This document shows, piece after piece, positions 1 to 5,284 of a DNA stretch of 5,861 nt (position 1 is the first letter of the stretch; every line of letters begins with the position of its first letter). Source of the DNA: an uncultured Bacilli bacterium (lineage in GTDB: Bacteria; Bacillota_I; Bacilli_A; RF39; UBA660); assembly GCA_947629195.1 (NCBI GenBank), contig CANRCS010000063.1, forward strand, positions 1 to 5,861, in the 5' to 3' direction. The notes beneath the pieces were generated by a model, which was not told where the DNA came from, ran no database searches, and saw only the letters and a program-made list of their open reading frames with translations. Made by a program: the position numbers and the translations under genes.

Positions 1-49
1 CGATTACTGTTAATAAAACCTTATTACCGTTTCCATTTTCTCTTTCCAT
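1..49 (-). CDS. TasA-like protein, type B, third copy (B0), 5' end only
   Basis: Only the first 16 codons are inside the window. They read MERENGNGNKVLLTVI, the same start as the two complete B genes. The first 82 bases of the window match 1264-1345 exactly, base for base by eye. This shows that the array of alternating B and A genes continues past the left edge. The start ATG lies at 49-47, preceded by AGGAGG at 58-63, the same spacing as in the other B copies. The protein should be a SipW-type secreted TasA-like protein, by identity with its sister copies. Nothing can be said about its mature part. Confidence 0.85.
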   Translation of the reverse strand, partial: MERENGNGNKVLLTVI

Positions 50-86
50 TTCTCTTACCTCCTACTATTATAAGATAAGACGAAAA

Positions 87-106
87 AAAGAGTCTTACGA
101 CTCTTT
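87..106 (-). terminator. Intrinsic terminator after A1
   Basis: On the minus strand an 8-bp perfect stem (AAAGAGTC / GACTCTTT) closes a 4-nt loop and runs straight into seven T residues (83-89). It begins 10 nt after the A1 stop codon and ends about 35 nt before the B0 start. The same hairpin occurs in each repeat unit. Confidence 0.85.
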
Positions 107-116
107 AAATTGTCTA

Positions 117-701
117 TTAAACTCCAGCAGGATCTGGTGTTTGAGCTTTAGCGTACATTGTAGTAGTAATATCTATATTTTGTAATTTATCTTGATTTGA
201 ACCTGATTCATTTATATAAACATATAAAGTATAATTATCATCAGTTGCAGAAGTTAAATCTATATCTTCAAGAATTGGCGTATCACTTACAATATCAGAA
301 TATTTCCCTTGGGCTTTTTGTACACTACCTTGATATAATTCATATTTGATATCGTCTAATGAACCACCTGCTCCACCTACTTCTTTTGGAGTAGCTGCAC
401 CTAATATATAGATTGAATATTTTCCTCCATCAACTGTAGTACCAGTACCTTTTACATTAAATGTAAGTTTTGCAACATCATCGTTTTCTGCTGCTTCGGC
501 TTGATCAAAAGTTGTTGGTTTTATATTATCACTTTCTATTCTATTCAATGTAGTTACAACTTTTAGTTCACCAGTTTTAACGTTTTCTGTTTGAGTTGTA
601 CTTTGTGCACTAAAGAATGCGAAAGAAGCACCAATTAATGCAACTAATAATGTACAAACACCAAGAACTGTTAATAAAACACTGTTTTTATTACTTTCCA
701 T
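117..701 (-). CDS. TasA/CalY-like secreted fibre-type protein, type A (A1)
   Basis: This 194-residue protein has a SipW-type signal peptide. A short n-region (MESNKNS) is followed by a hydrophobic core at about residues 8-28 and then AFFSA. By analogy with TasA, cleavage would fall after A28, leaving a mature N-terminus FFSAQS. The mature part has TGELKV (43-48) and IKPTTF (60-65), which resemble the early strand and the LKPGD segment of TasA. The body is rich in beta-type residues with repeated YSIYI and YTLYVYI strands. Proteins of this family are exported, cut by the SipW signal peptidase and polymerise into extracellular biofilm fibres; that role is inferred here. The start is set by GGAGGG 9 nt upstream. 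It follows B1 by 26 nt, so the two should be co-transcribed, and it ends at a terminator. It is roughly three quarters identical to A2 by eye and more distantly related to the B proteins. There are no cysteines outside the signal peptide. Confidence 0.8.
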   Translation of the reverse strand: MESNKNSVLLTVLGVCTLLVALIGASFAFFSAQSTTQTENVKTGELKVVTTLNRIESDNIKPTTFDQAEAAENDDVAKLTFNVKGTGTTVDGGKYSIYILGAATPKEVGGAGGSLDDIKYELYQGSVQKAQGKYSDIVSDTPILEDIDLTSATDDNYTLYVYINESGSNQDKLQNIDITTTMYAKAQTPDPAGV

Positions 702-727
702 TATTTTCCCTCCTTACTATTTATTAA

Positions 728-1312
728 TTATAATGCTGATTTTGTTTCTGCTGTAAAATCTAATTTAAAATCTAAGCCTTGGAAATTATTTTGTTCTTCT
801 TTTTTATTATCAATCCATACATACACATAATATGTACCAGTAATTGGACCAGCACTATAAGATTCACCATCTACTATAGTAATTGGATCTGATTCACTTT
901 CAAAAGATGTAGGTCCTGTTTTTTGAGTAGAATCTTTATATACAGCGTATTTAAGATCTGTAATAGTACCTTGACCTAGAGTTGCTGGGATTGAAAGATC
1001 CTTAGGTGTCATTGTAATATCATATGTTCCATCAGAAGTATTACTACCACCAACAGTTAACGTAATTTTAGCGACATTCACATCATCATCTGCTGTAGTA
1101 TTATCAGTAAATGTGGTTGGTCTAATGTTAGTGATATGATCTGAATCTGCTGTTAAAGTCAAACTTGATGAACCAGTATGAACTTCAACACTTGGCTTGT
1201 TACTAGTAGCACTAAAGTAAGCAAAAGTAGCTCCTACCATAGCAACCAATAAAGTTGCAGCACCGATTACTGTTAATAAAACCTTATTACCGTTTCCATT
1301 TTCTCTTTCCAT
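728..1312 (-). CDS. TasA/CalY-like secreted fibre-type protein, type B (B1)
   Basis: This 194-residue protein begins MERENGNGNK, followed by a hydrophobic core (about 11-31) ending GATFAYFSA. The predicted SipW-type cut is after A31. The mature part carries TGSSSLTL (46-53) and IRPTTF (63-68), then VAKITLTV, TYDITM and TYYVYVWIDNK strands, the same order as in the A proteins, so A and B are old paralogues. The family role is surface or biofilm fibre subunit; that function is inferred. The RBS AGGAGG lies 8 nt before the ATG. The gene starts 67 nt after the A2 stop, just beyond an intrinsic terminator, and is followed by A1 after 26 nt. The first 54 residues are identical to B2, after which the two copies diverge. 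Confidence 0.8.
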   Translation of the reverse strand: MERENGNGNKVLLTVIGAATLLVAMVGATFAYFSATSNKPSVEVHTGSSSLTLTADSDHITNIRPTTFTDNTTADDDVNVAKITLTVGGSNTSDGTYDITMTPKDLSIPATLGQGTITDLKYAVYKDSTQKTGPTSFESESDPITIVDGESYSAGPITGTYYVYVWIDNKKEEQNNFQGLDFKLDFTAETKSAL

Positions 1313-1342
1313 TTCTCTTACCTCCTACTATTATAAGATAAG
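1163..1342. repeat. 180-bp block identical to 2428-2607 (copy in B1)
   Basis: This block covers the B leader, RBS, signal peptide and about the first 50 codons. I compared it base by base with 2428-2607 and found no difference. The first part of the window (1-82) also matches its right portion exactly. The surrounding B sequence has diverged. Confidence 0.85.
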
Positions 1343-1349
1343 ACGAAAA

Positions 1350-1369
1350 AAAGAGTCTTTCGACTCTTT
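1350..1369 (-). terminator. Intrinsic terminator after A2
   Basis: On the minus strand AAAGAGTC, loop GAAA and GACTCTTT form an 8-bp stem capped by a stable GNRA-type tetraloop and followed by seven Ts (1346-1352). It lies between the A2 stop and the B1 start, so it separates successive B-A pairs of the array. Confidence 0.9.
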
Positions 1370-1379
1370 AATTTGTATA

Positions 1380-1967
1380 TTAATCTCCAGCAGGAGCTGG
1401 TGTTTGAGCTGTAGCATACATTGTTGTTGAAATATCTATATCTTGCAAATTATCTTGATTGCTACTTGATTCATTTATGTAAACATATAATACATAATTA
1501 TCATCAGTGTCAGCAGTTAATTCTTGATCTGTAAGAATTGCTTTACCACCAGAAATATCACTATAGTCTCCTTCAATTTTTTTTGTTGAATCTTGATATA
1601 ATGCATATTTAATATCTTTTAATGTACCACCAGCTTCACCCACTTCTTTTGGAGTAGCTGTTCCTAATATATAAATTGAATATGTTCCTTTGTCTACTGT
1701 TGTACCAGTACCTTTTACATTAAAGTTAAGTTTTGCAACATCACTGTTATCTGCCGCATCTGGTTGACTAAAAGTTGTTGGCTTAATTTTATCTGTTTCC
1801 GTTCTACTTAATGTAGTTACAACTTTTAATTCACCGGTTGTAACTGTTTCTTTTTCAGTTGAACTTTGTGCACTAAAGTATGCAAAAGAAGCACCGACTA
1901 AAGCTACTAATAATGTACATATTCCAAGAACTGTTAACAAAACACTACTTTTATTATTATTTTCCAT
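1380..1967 (-). CDS. TasA/CalY-like secreted fibre-type protein, type A (A2)
   Basis: This 195-residue protein is the sister copy of A1. It has an n-region MENNNKSS, a hydrophobic core (about 9-29) and GASFAYFSA, with a predicted SipW-type cut after A29. The mature part has TGELKV (44-49), IKPTTF (61-66), a GTGTTVD turn, YSIYI and YVLYVYI strands, and an AQTPAPAGD tail. The C-terminus carries no sorting signal or membrane segment, so the mature protein should be released or assembled outside the cell. The start has AAGGAGGG 7 nt upstream. It follows B2 by only 25 nt with no terminator between, and an intrinsic terminator follows its stop. A1 and A2 differ at many silent positions even in the signal peptide, unlike the B copies. 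Extracellular fibre or matrix protein is the best inference. Confidence 0.8.
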   Translation of the reverse strand: MENNNKSSVLLTVLGICTLLVALVGASFAYFSAQSSTEKETVTTGELKVVTTLSRTETDKIKPTTFSQPDAADNSDVAKLNFNVKGTGTTVDKGTYSIYILGTATPKEVGEAGGTLKDIKYALYQDSTKKIEGDYSDISGGKAILTDQELTADTDDNYVLYVYINESSSNQDNLQDIDISTTMYATAQTPAPAGD

Positions 1968-1992
1968 TGTTTTCCCTCCTTACTATTATTAA

Positions 1993-2577
1993 TTATAACG
2001 CTGATTGCGTTGTTGCTGTGAACTCTAAGTCAAAATCTAAATTTTGGAAATTATTTTGTTCTGAATTTTTATTATCAATCCATACATACACATAATATGT
2101 GCCAGAAATTTCACCAGAATCATAATGTTCATCATCTACTATAGTAATTGCAGATGATTGATCTGTGAAAGATGTAGCTGCTTGTTTTTGAGTATTATCT
2201 TTATATACAGCATACATAAGATCTGAAATATCACCTTGGCTTGGTGTTGCTGGAATTGAAAGACGCTTAGGGGTCATTGTAATATCGTAAGTTCCCTCAG
2301 AAGTATTTTCACCACTAATTGTTAACTCAATTTTAGCAACATTGGCATCACTATCTGCTGTAGTATTATCAGTAAATGTGGTTGGTCTAATACCAGTAAC
2401 ATGATCTGAACTTGATGTTAAAGTCAGACTTGATGAACCAGTATGAACTTCAACACTTGGCTTGTTACTAGTAGCACTAAAGTAAGCAAAAGTAGCTCCT
2501 ACCATAGCAACCAATAAAGTTGCAGCACCGATTACTGTTAATAAAACCTTATTACCGTTTCCATTTTCTCTTTCCAT
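1993..2577 (-). CDS. TasA/CalY-like secreted fibre-type protein, type B (B2)
   Basis: This 194-residue protein is the first gene of the array in transcription order. Its SipW-type signal peptide (predicted cut after A31, TFA|YFSA) and the start of the mature part are identical to B1 through residue 54. After that, changes cluster in the body, for example around residues 88-105 and 130-150. TGSSSLTL (46-53) and IRPTTF (63-68) mark the TasA-like layout. The RBS AGGAGG lies 8 nt before the ATG. Directly upstream is a terminator that closes the 67-residue gene, so B2 must have its own promoter in the short leader or rely on read-through. It is probably translated from the same message as A2. Role as one of two alternating fibre subunits is inferred. 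Confidence 0.8.
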   Translation of the reverse strand: MERENGNGNKVLLTVIGAATLLVAMVGATFAYFSATSNKPSVEVHTGSSSLTLTSSSDHVTGIRPTTFTDNTTADSDANVAKIELTISGENTSEGTYDITMTPKRLSIPATPSQGDISDLMYAVYKDNTQKQAATSFTDQSSAITIVDDEHYDSGEISGTYYVYVWIDNKNSEQNNFQNLDFDLEFTATTQSAL

Positions 2578-2607
2578 TTCTCTTACCTCCTACTATTATA
2601 AGATAAG
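2428..2607. repeat. 180-bp block identical to 1163-1342 (copy in B2)
   Basis: This is the partner of the block in B1. The identity ends on one side at the terminator T-tract (2608 differs) and on the other just after codon 50 of B2. It is a natural substrate for recombination between array units. Confidence 0.85.
2595..2600 (-). promoter_or_regulatory. Possible -10 element in the B leader
   Basis: A perfect TATAAT reads on the minus strand 3 nt upstream of AGGAGG of B2. The same hexamer is at 1330-1335 (B1) and 67-72 (B0). It is the only promoter-like element between each terminator and the next B gene. No convincing -35 is present, and a start 6-7 nt downstream would fall inside the RBS, so this call is weak. 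Confidence 0.3.
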
Positions 2608-2609
2608 GC

Positions 2610-2633
2610 AAAAAAAGAGCCTTTCGACTCTTT
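2610..2633 (-). terminator. Intrinsic terminator between the 67-residue gene and B2
   Basis: AAAGAGTC, loop GAAA and GGCTCTTT pair on the minus strand with one internal T-G wobble, followed by seven Ts (2610-2616). It is the third copy of the array hairpin but here lies 36 nt downstream of an unrelated gene. Confidence 0.85.
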
Positions 2634-2668
2634 AATTTGTCTGTTAAATAGTTAGCATACTAATATAT

Positions 2669-2872
2669 TTATACATTAATTAATATTTTTTCATTTGATA
2701 ACTCCACTTTTAAATCTTCCCATTTATTATTCTTTCTATATTCATCTAAGTGAGATTTAATATATTCGTGTTCTTTTGCTGTTTCTTCTAATTCTTCTTT
2801 AGTGAAATAATCATATAAGTCATAATCTTCTTTGTTAGTTTGAACACTTATATCTGTTGTTAAATTAGACAT
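2669..2872 (-). CDS. Unrecognised 67-residue acidic protein
   Basis: I do not recognise this protein. It has 67 residues, is rich in D, E, K and Y, and has no signal peptide, membrane segment or cysteine, so it should be cytoplasmic. An N-terminal stretch without clear structure (residues 1-22) is followed by a probably helical segment, TKEELEETAKEHEYIKSHL (24-42), and a short basic-to-acidic tail, KWEDLKVEL. The start ATG has GGAG 8 nt upstream and a promoter-like pair about 18-50 nt upstream, which supports a real gene. It stands alone, between the rhodanese terminator and the hairpin before B2. The size and charge would suit a small regulator or antitoxin-like protein, but no partner gene is present and I see no family motif. 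Confidence 0.65.
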   Translation of the reverse strand: MSNLTTDISVQTNKEDYDLYDYFTKEELEETAKEHEYIKSHLDEYRKNNKWEDLKVELSNEKILINV

Positions 2873-2896
2873 AATTCCATCTCCTATCTATGTGTA

Positions 2897-2925
2897 ATTT
2901 TATCACTCATCGTATAATTTATGAA
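2897..2925 (-). promoter_or_regulatory. Candidate promoter of the 67-residue gene
   Basis: On the minus strand TTCATA (2920-2925) and TAAAAT (2897-2902) are 17 nt apart, with TG one base before the -10 (extended -10). Transcription would begin near 2890, giving a leader of about 18 nt that contains the RBS. Confidence 0.5.
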
Positions 2926-2966
2926 GTGTTTTAATATTATATTACTATTTTTAATAATATATACAT

Positions 2967-3008
2967 AAAAAGAGACTACTCGAATTTATTTAATTTCCGA
3001 ACAGTCTC
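2967..3008 (-). terminator. Intrinsic terminator after the rhodanese gene
   Basis: On the minus strand GAGACTGTTCGGA pairs with TTCGAGTAGTCTC over 13 positions, three or so of them G-U, with an AT-rich loop of about 11 nt and then TTTTT (2967-2971). The wobble pairs favour the minus-strand RNA, so it should end the ZIP-rhodanese transcript. The remaining non-coding sequence from 2873 to 3083 holds the promoter listed separately and a small dyad at 3016-3030. Confidence 0.75.
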
Positions 3009-3015
3009 ATGATGA

Positions 3016-3030
3016 CTTAGAACTTCTAAG
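3016..3030. repeat. Dyad CTTAGAA-C-TTCTAAG with an extra half-site
   Basis: A 7-bp inverted repeat with a 1-nt centre lies downstream of the rhodanese gene. The right half TTCTAAG is repeated at 3034-3040. The centre is too tight for a simple hairpin, so it may be a protein site or a chance palindrome. Confidence 0.35.
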
Positions 3031-3083
3031 GTTTTCTAAGTATCAATTACTATAAATTCTACCATATAATAAAATGGTAAATT

Positions 3084-3368
3084 TTATCTATAATTAGCAT
3101 ATCCACCAATAACATTGTATGTATGGTATCCAATATTATTTAAATAATTTACTAAGGTTCTACTTTGTAATCCTTTAGAGCAATATATGTAGTATACTTT
3201 ATTTTTATTTAAATATTTTTCTGGGTTAAACATTAGTTCATTTTTACTAATATTTATAGAATATGGTATATTTCCTAATTGGTATGATGTCGCACTTCTT
3301 ATATCGATTAAGTTTATTCCGGGTTGTAGTATTTTTTTTAAATCATTGATACTTATACTTCTGTTCAC
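3084..3368 (-). CDS. Single-domain rhodanese-like sulfurtransferase
   Basis: This 94-residue cytoplasmic protein matches one rhodanese domain. It has the N-terminal strand NLIDIRSATSYQLGNIPYSINI (about 19-40), where rhodaneses carry D-x-R and the G-x-IP segment. The active-site loop CSKGLQSR (63-70) supplies the persulfide-forming cysteine C63 and the closing arginine R70. The end NVIGGYANY matches the usual V-x-GG-(F/Y/L)-x-x-(W/Y) close. Such proteins carry sulfur as a persulfide for thiol or sulfur-transfer chemistry; the acceptor is unknown. The start is GTG at 3368, chosen because GAGGTGG lies 4 nt upstream. The overlapping ATG at 3370 is followed at once by TGA. It lies 57 nt downstream of the ZIP transporter with no clear terminator between, so co-transcription is likely. 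Confidence 0.88.
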   Translation of the reverse strand: MNRSISINDLKKILQPGINLIDIRSATSYQLGNIPYSINISKNELMFNPEKYLNKNKVYYIYCSKGLQSRTLVNYLNNIGYHTYNVIGGYANYR

Positions 3369-3425
3369 ATAACCACCTCTATTTTATTATATGAACATAT
3401 TATTTTCTTTATCTAATATTTTTAT

Positions 3426-4151
3426 CTATATCATTGATATTAAAATCATAAATGTAATACCAACTAATATTGCATACATATATTTTTGGTTATATTTTTT
3501 AGCAGTTGGTAATAATTCATCTAATACAACGTATGAAAGCATACCAGATGTAATTCCTAAAATGTAGATTGGAAAATTAAATTTTTCAAACAGTGGAGAG
3601 CATATCATTCCAATTATACCACCAACCAAGGTTGATAGGGTTGCGAATAATGTATAAATAATAGTTTTCTTTTTATCATTTGTACTGTAATAGATAGGAG
3701 ATGATAGAGCTATTCCTAGGGGTATATTATGTATTGCTATTCCTATTACAAATGGTAAAAATATATTGCTATTATTTTCTATTATTGTATACATTGCTAT
3801 TCCTTCGGTTAAATTGTGTAATGCTATTCCTATTAGTGTAATTATTCCAACATGTAGTATGTTTTTATTTTTCGATTTTGAATTATTATGAGAATGATGT
3901 TCTGGTATTAGTTTATCAAGATTTTTAGATAATAGATAACCAATAAGTGCAAGTGCAAAAAGTATAACAATATTAGTTTCTTCAATAACTTCTCCAAATA
4001 TATCAAATATTAGTAAAGATATTATTATTCCTGCTGAAAATCCTAGTAATGCTCCTAGCATTTTTTCTTTTTTTGAATTTATTGTAAATACTAATATTGT
4101 TCCTAAAAACATACTAAGACTAATAAGAAACATTAGTAATAAAGTATTCAT
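3426..4151 (-). CDS. ZIP-family divalent metal transporter
   Basis: This 241-residue integral membrane protein should move Zn2+ or related divalent metals into the cytoplasm. By eye there are eight hydrophobic segments, the usual ZIP number. TM2 carries FDIFGEVIE (D50, E54). A short His-rich loop EHHSHN (84-89) sits between TM3 and TM4. TM4 has HNLTEG (H112, N113, E116) and TM5 has HNIPLG (H141, N142, L145). A later segment has LDELLP (D211, E212). In most bacterial ZIPs the TM5 motif is HNIPEG; here the glutamate is leucine, which should alter the metal site. The start chosen is ATG at 4151. A GTG at 4160 gives three more codons but is part of the ribosome binding sequence GGTGAT. The gene has its own promoter and is followed by the rhodanese gene. 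The exact metal is not predictable. Confidence 0.88.
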   Translation of the reverse strand: MNTLLLMFLISLSMFLGTILVFTINSKKEKMLGALLGFSAGIIISLLIFDIFGEVIEETNIVILFALALIGYLLSKNLDKLIPEHHSHNNSKSKNKNILHVGIITLIGIALHNLTEGIAMYTIIENNSNIFLPFVIGIAIHNIPLGIALSSPIYYSTNDKKKTIIYTLFATLSTLVGGIIGMICSPLFEKFNFPIYILGITSGMLSYVVLDELLPTAKKYNQKYMYAILVGITFMILISMI

Positions 4152-4155
4152 AAAT

Positions 4156-4161
4156 ATCACC
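4156..4161 (-). promoter_or_regulatory. RBS that decides the ZIP start
   Basis: GGTGAT matches the 3' part of the AAGGAGGTGATC consensus and lies 4 nt before ATG 4151. It overlaps the upstream in-frame GTG, which is therefore unlikely to be the start. Confidence 0.6.
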
Positions 4162-4168
4162 GGCTAAT

Positions 4169-4197
4169 ATTATAACACTTATGATTTGATATGTAAA
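4169..4197 (-). promoter_or_regulatory. Promoter of the ZIP-rhodanese operon
   Basis: On the minus strand TTTACA (4192-4197), a 17-nt spacer and TATAAT (4169-4174) form a near-consensus vegetative promoter, with TG one base upstream of the -10. The start would fall near 4162, so the leader is only about 11 nt and consists of little more than the RBS. TTGATAT occurs at 4186-4192, touching the -35, and again at 4210-4216. Confidence 0.8.
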
Positions 4198-4249
4198 TTA
4201 AATAAATTTTTGATATTTTATTCTATAAAATTTGTATATAGTAATAATT

Positions 4250-4275
4250 AAAAAACCTTAAGATAGCCTTAAGAT
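4250..4275 (-). terminator. Intrinsic terminator overlapping the stop of the nuclease-like gene
   Basis: On the minus strand ATCTTAAG, loop GCTAT and CTTAAGGT form an 8-bp stem with one T-G wobble, followed by a T-run (4250-4255). Its left arm covers the TAA stop at 4269-4271. Confidence 0.75.
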
Positions 4276-5261
4276 TTCTTATTTAGAATACTTTTAATGT
4301 CTGATATGTCCATATTTGTTACTAATGAGATTTCTTCTATGCTTTTTCCTGTTTCTTGTAATGTCTTTATAAGTATAGATAATGTATCTTTGGTAGATTT
4401 TAATTCTTCATCTTTTTTTGATAGATTATCTTTTGTAGATTTTAATTCTTTATCTTTTTGAGATAACACATTCTTGGTAGACTTTAGTTCTTTTTGAGTA
4501 TTTTTAAGTTTTACATCTTTCTTTTGAAGCTCTTTTTCTTTTTCCTCAACAGCTTCAGATATTGCAGTGTTCATGTCATAGTTGTATCTTTCTCTATAAT
4601 ATATTGCTTTCTTTAATTCATCATCTGCATTTATCTCCTCTAACTGTCTCATGGCTTCTTCTATTCTTTTATTACTTAAACTCATATCACTTATCTCGCT
4701 TTCTTTTTTACTTTTTATAAACTTTAATATATCCATCTCTTCTTTACTAAAACCATATTTTTTCATTTCATCTATTTTAGTTAAGTTAAATATGATTTTT
4801 TCTTTAATACTCTTTGTTGTCTTCCTGTTCATTGTATCACATTCACTTATTTTTGAAAAGGCATCATTGTAATTTTCATCATTATAGTTTATAAAATATA
4901 TTCCGTATATTTTGTTTAAGATAGAATAGTTTTCGCTTTTTTTTAGACTATTAATATATACCCTGGATAAATAAAATTCTATTCTTTGTGCAAAATTATG
5001 CTCATTGCTATTTTGCATTTCTATATTTATCTTTTCTTTGTTATTTAGTTCCAGTAATATGTCAAGTCTATTTAGTTTGTCATTTTCATTATCTCCCATT
5101 ATCTCTGGATTTAATATTTCAATACTATTAATATCCTCCATATCTATACCAATTGACATACAAATTATCCTTTTAAGCATGTATTCGTTTCTCATTAGTA
5201 ACATTTTAAAGACGATATCATTAGACATGAAGTATTTAATTTTTGGTTTGTCATCAACCAT
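4269..5261 (-). CDS. Rpn / PDDEXK_2-type nuclease-like transposase-family protein
   Basis: This 330-residue protein matches the Rpn/PD-(D/E)XK transposase family, known for recombination-promoting DNA nucleases and, in some bacteria, phage defence. The N-terminus has NDIVFKMLLM (about 14-23), the family's F-x-x-D-x-x-FK-like opening. The core has LDILLEL followed by INIEMQ, giving D67 and E81-x-Q83 as the expected catalytic D...ExQ, then QRIEFYLSRVY and KIYGIYFINYN. The nuclease core therefore looks intact. After a helical region comes a Lys/Glu-rich coiled coil with three 14-residue repeats (257-298), then a GKSIEEISLVTNMDISDI segment (306-323) that looks like a small helix-turn-helix often found at the end of this family. 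The start chosen is ATG 5261, 8 nt after GAGGTGG; an upstream in-frame GTG lies inside that RBS. It appears monocistronic. No inverted repeats flank it. Confidence 0.85.
   Translation of the reverse strand: MVDDKPKIKYFMSNDIVFKMLLMRNEYMLKRIICMSIGIDMEDINSIEILNPEIMGDNENDKLNRLDILLELNNKEKINIEMQNSNEHNFAQRIEFYLSRVYINSLKKSENYSILNKIYGIYFINYNDENYNDAFSKISECDTMNRKTTKSIKEKIIFNLTKIDEMKKYGFSKEEMDILKFIKSKKESEISDMSLSNKRIEEAMRQLEEINADDELKKAIYYRERYNYDMNTAISEAVEEKEKELQKKDVKLKNTQKELKSTKNVLSQKDKELKSTKDNLSKKDEELKSTKDTLSILIKTLQETGKSIEEISLVTNMDISDIKSILNKKS
4368..4493 (-). repeat. Three 42-bp coding repeats (14 residues each)
   Basis: The units read KELKSTKNVLSQKD, KELKSTKDNLSKKD and EELKSTKDTLSILI, each two heptads of a coiled coil. 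A degenerate unit precedes them. At DNA level they are similar but not identical, so they could still slip or recombine. Confidence 0.85.
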
Positions 5262-5269
5262 CTTGTTTA

Positions 5270-5276
5270 CCACCTC
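5270..5276 (-). promoter_or_regulatory. RBS that decides the nuclease-like start
   Basis: GAGGTGG lies 8 nt before ATG 5261. It contains the GTG at 5273 that would otherwise extend the reading frame by four codons. Confidence 0.65.
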
Positions 5277-5284
5277 ATATAATT

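Larger units (their letters stand above)
1..2647. repeat. Tandem array of B-A gene units, period about 1264 bp
   Basis: Matching points recur at 1, 1264 and 2529, giving unit lengths of 1263 and 1265 bp. Each unit holds, in transcription order, a terminator hairpin, a short leader, a B gene, a 25-26 nt gap and an A gene. Two full units and the start of a third are visible. Similarity stops at about 2647, exactly where the TAA stop codon of an A gene would sit upstream of B2. The array continues past the left edge. Confidence 0.9.

Noticed and set aside
1890..1930. Lipobox-like cysteine in the A signal peptides (LGVC, LGIC)
   Set aside because: The residue before the cysteine is V or I rather than G, A or S, and the hydrophobic core runs on beyond it to the SipW-type cut site, so these are not lipoproteins.
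1880..2095. Plus-strand reading frame of 71 codons across A2/B2
   Set aside because: It lies antisense to two clear genes, has no RBS or promoter, and its composition is that of a complementary-strand shadow.
1..2647. CRISPR array or phage tail repeat
   Set aside because: The repeats are whole coding units of about 1264 bp with intact genes, not short repeats with spacers.
4560..4680. Internal start inside the nuclease-like gene that might give a small C-terminal product, as reported for some Rpn genes
   Set aside because: The strongest internal RBS-like sequence, GAGGAG near 4640, is followed only by out-of-frame ATGs that soon reach a stop. In-frame methionines nearby have weak RBS sequences.
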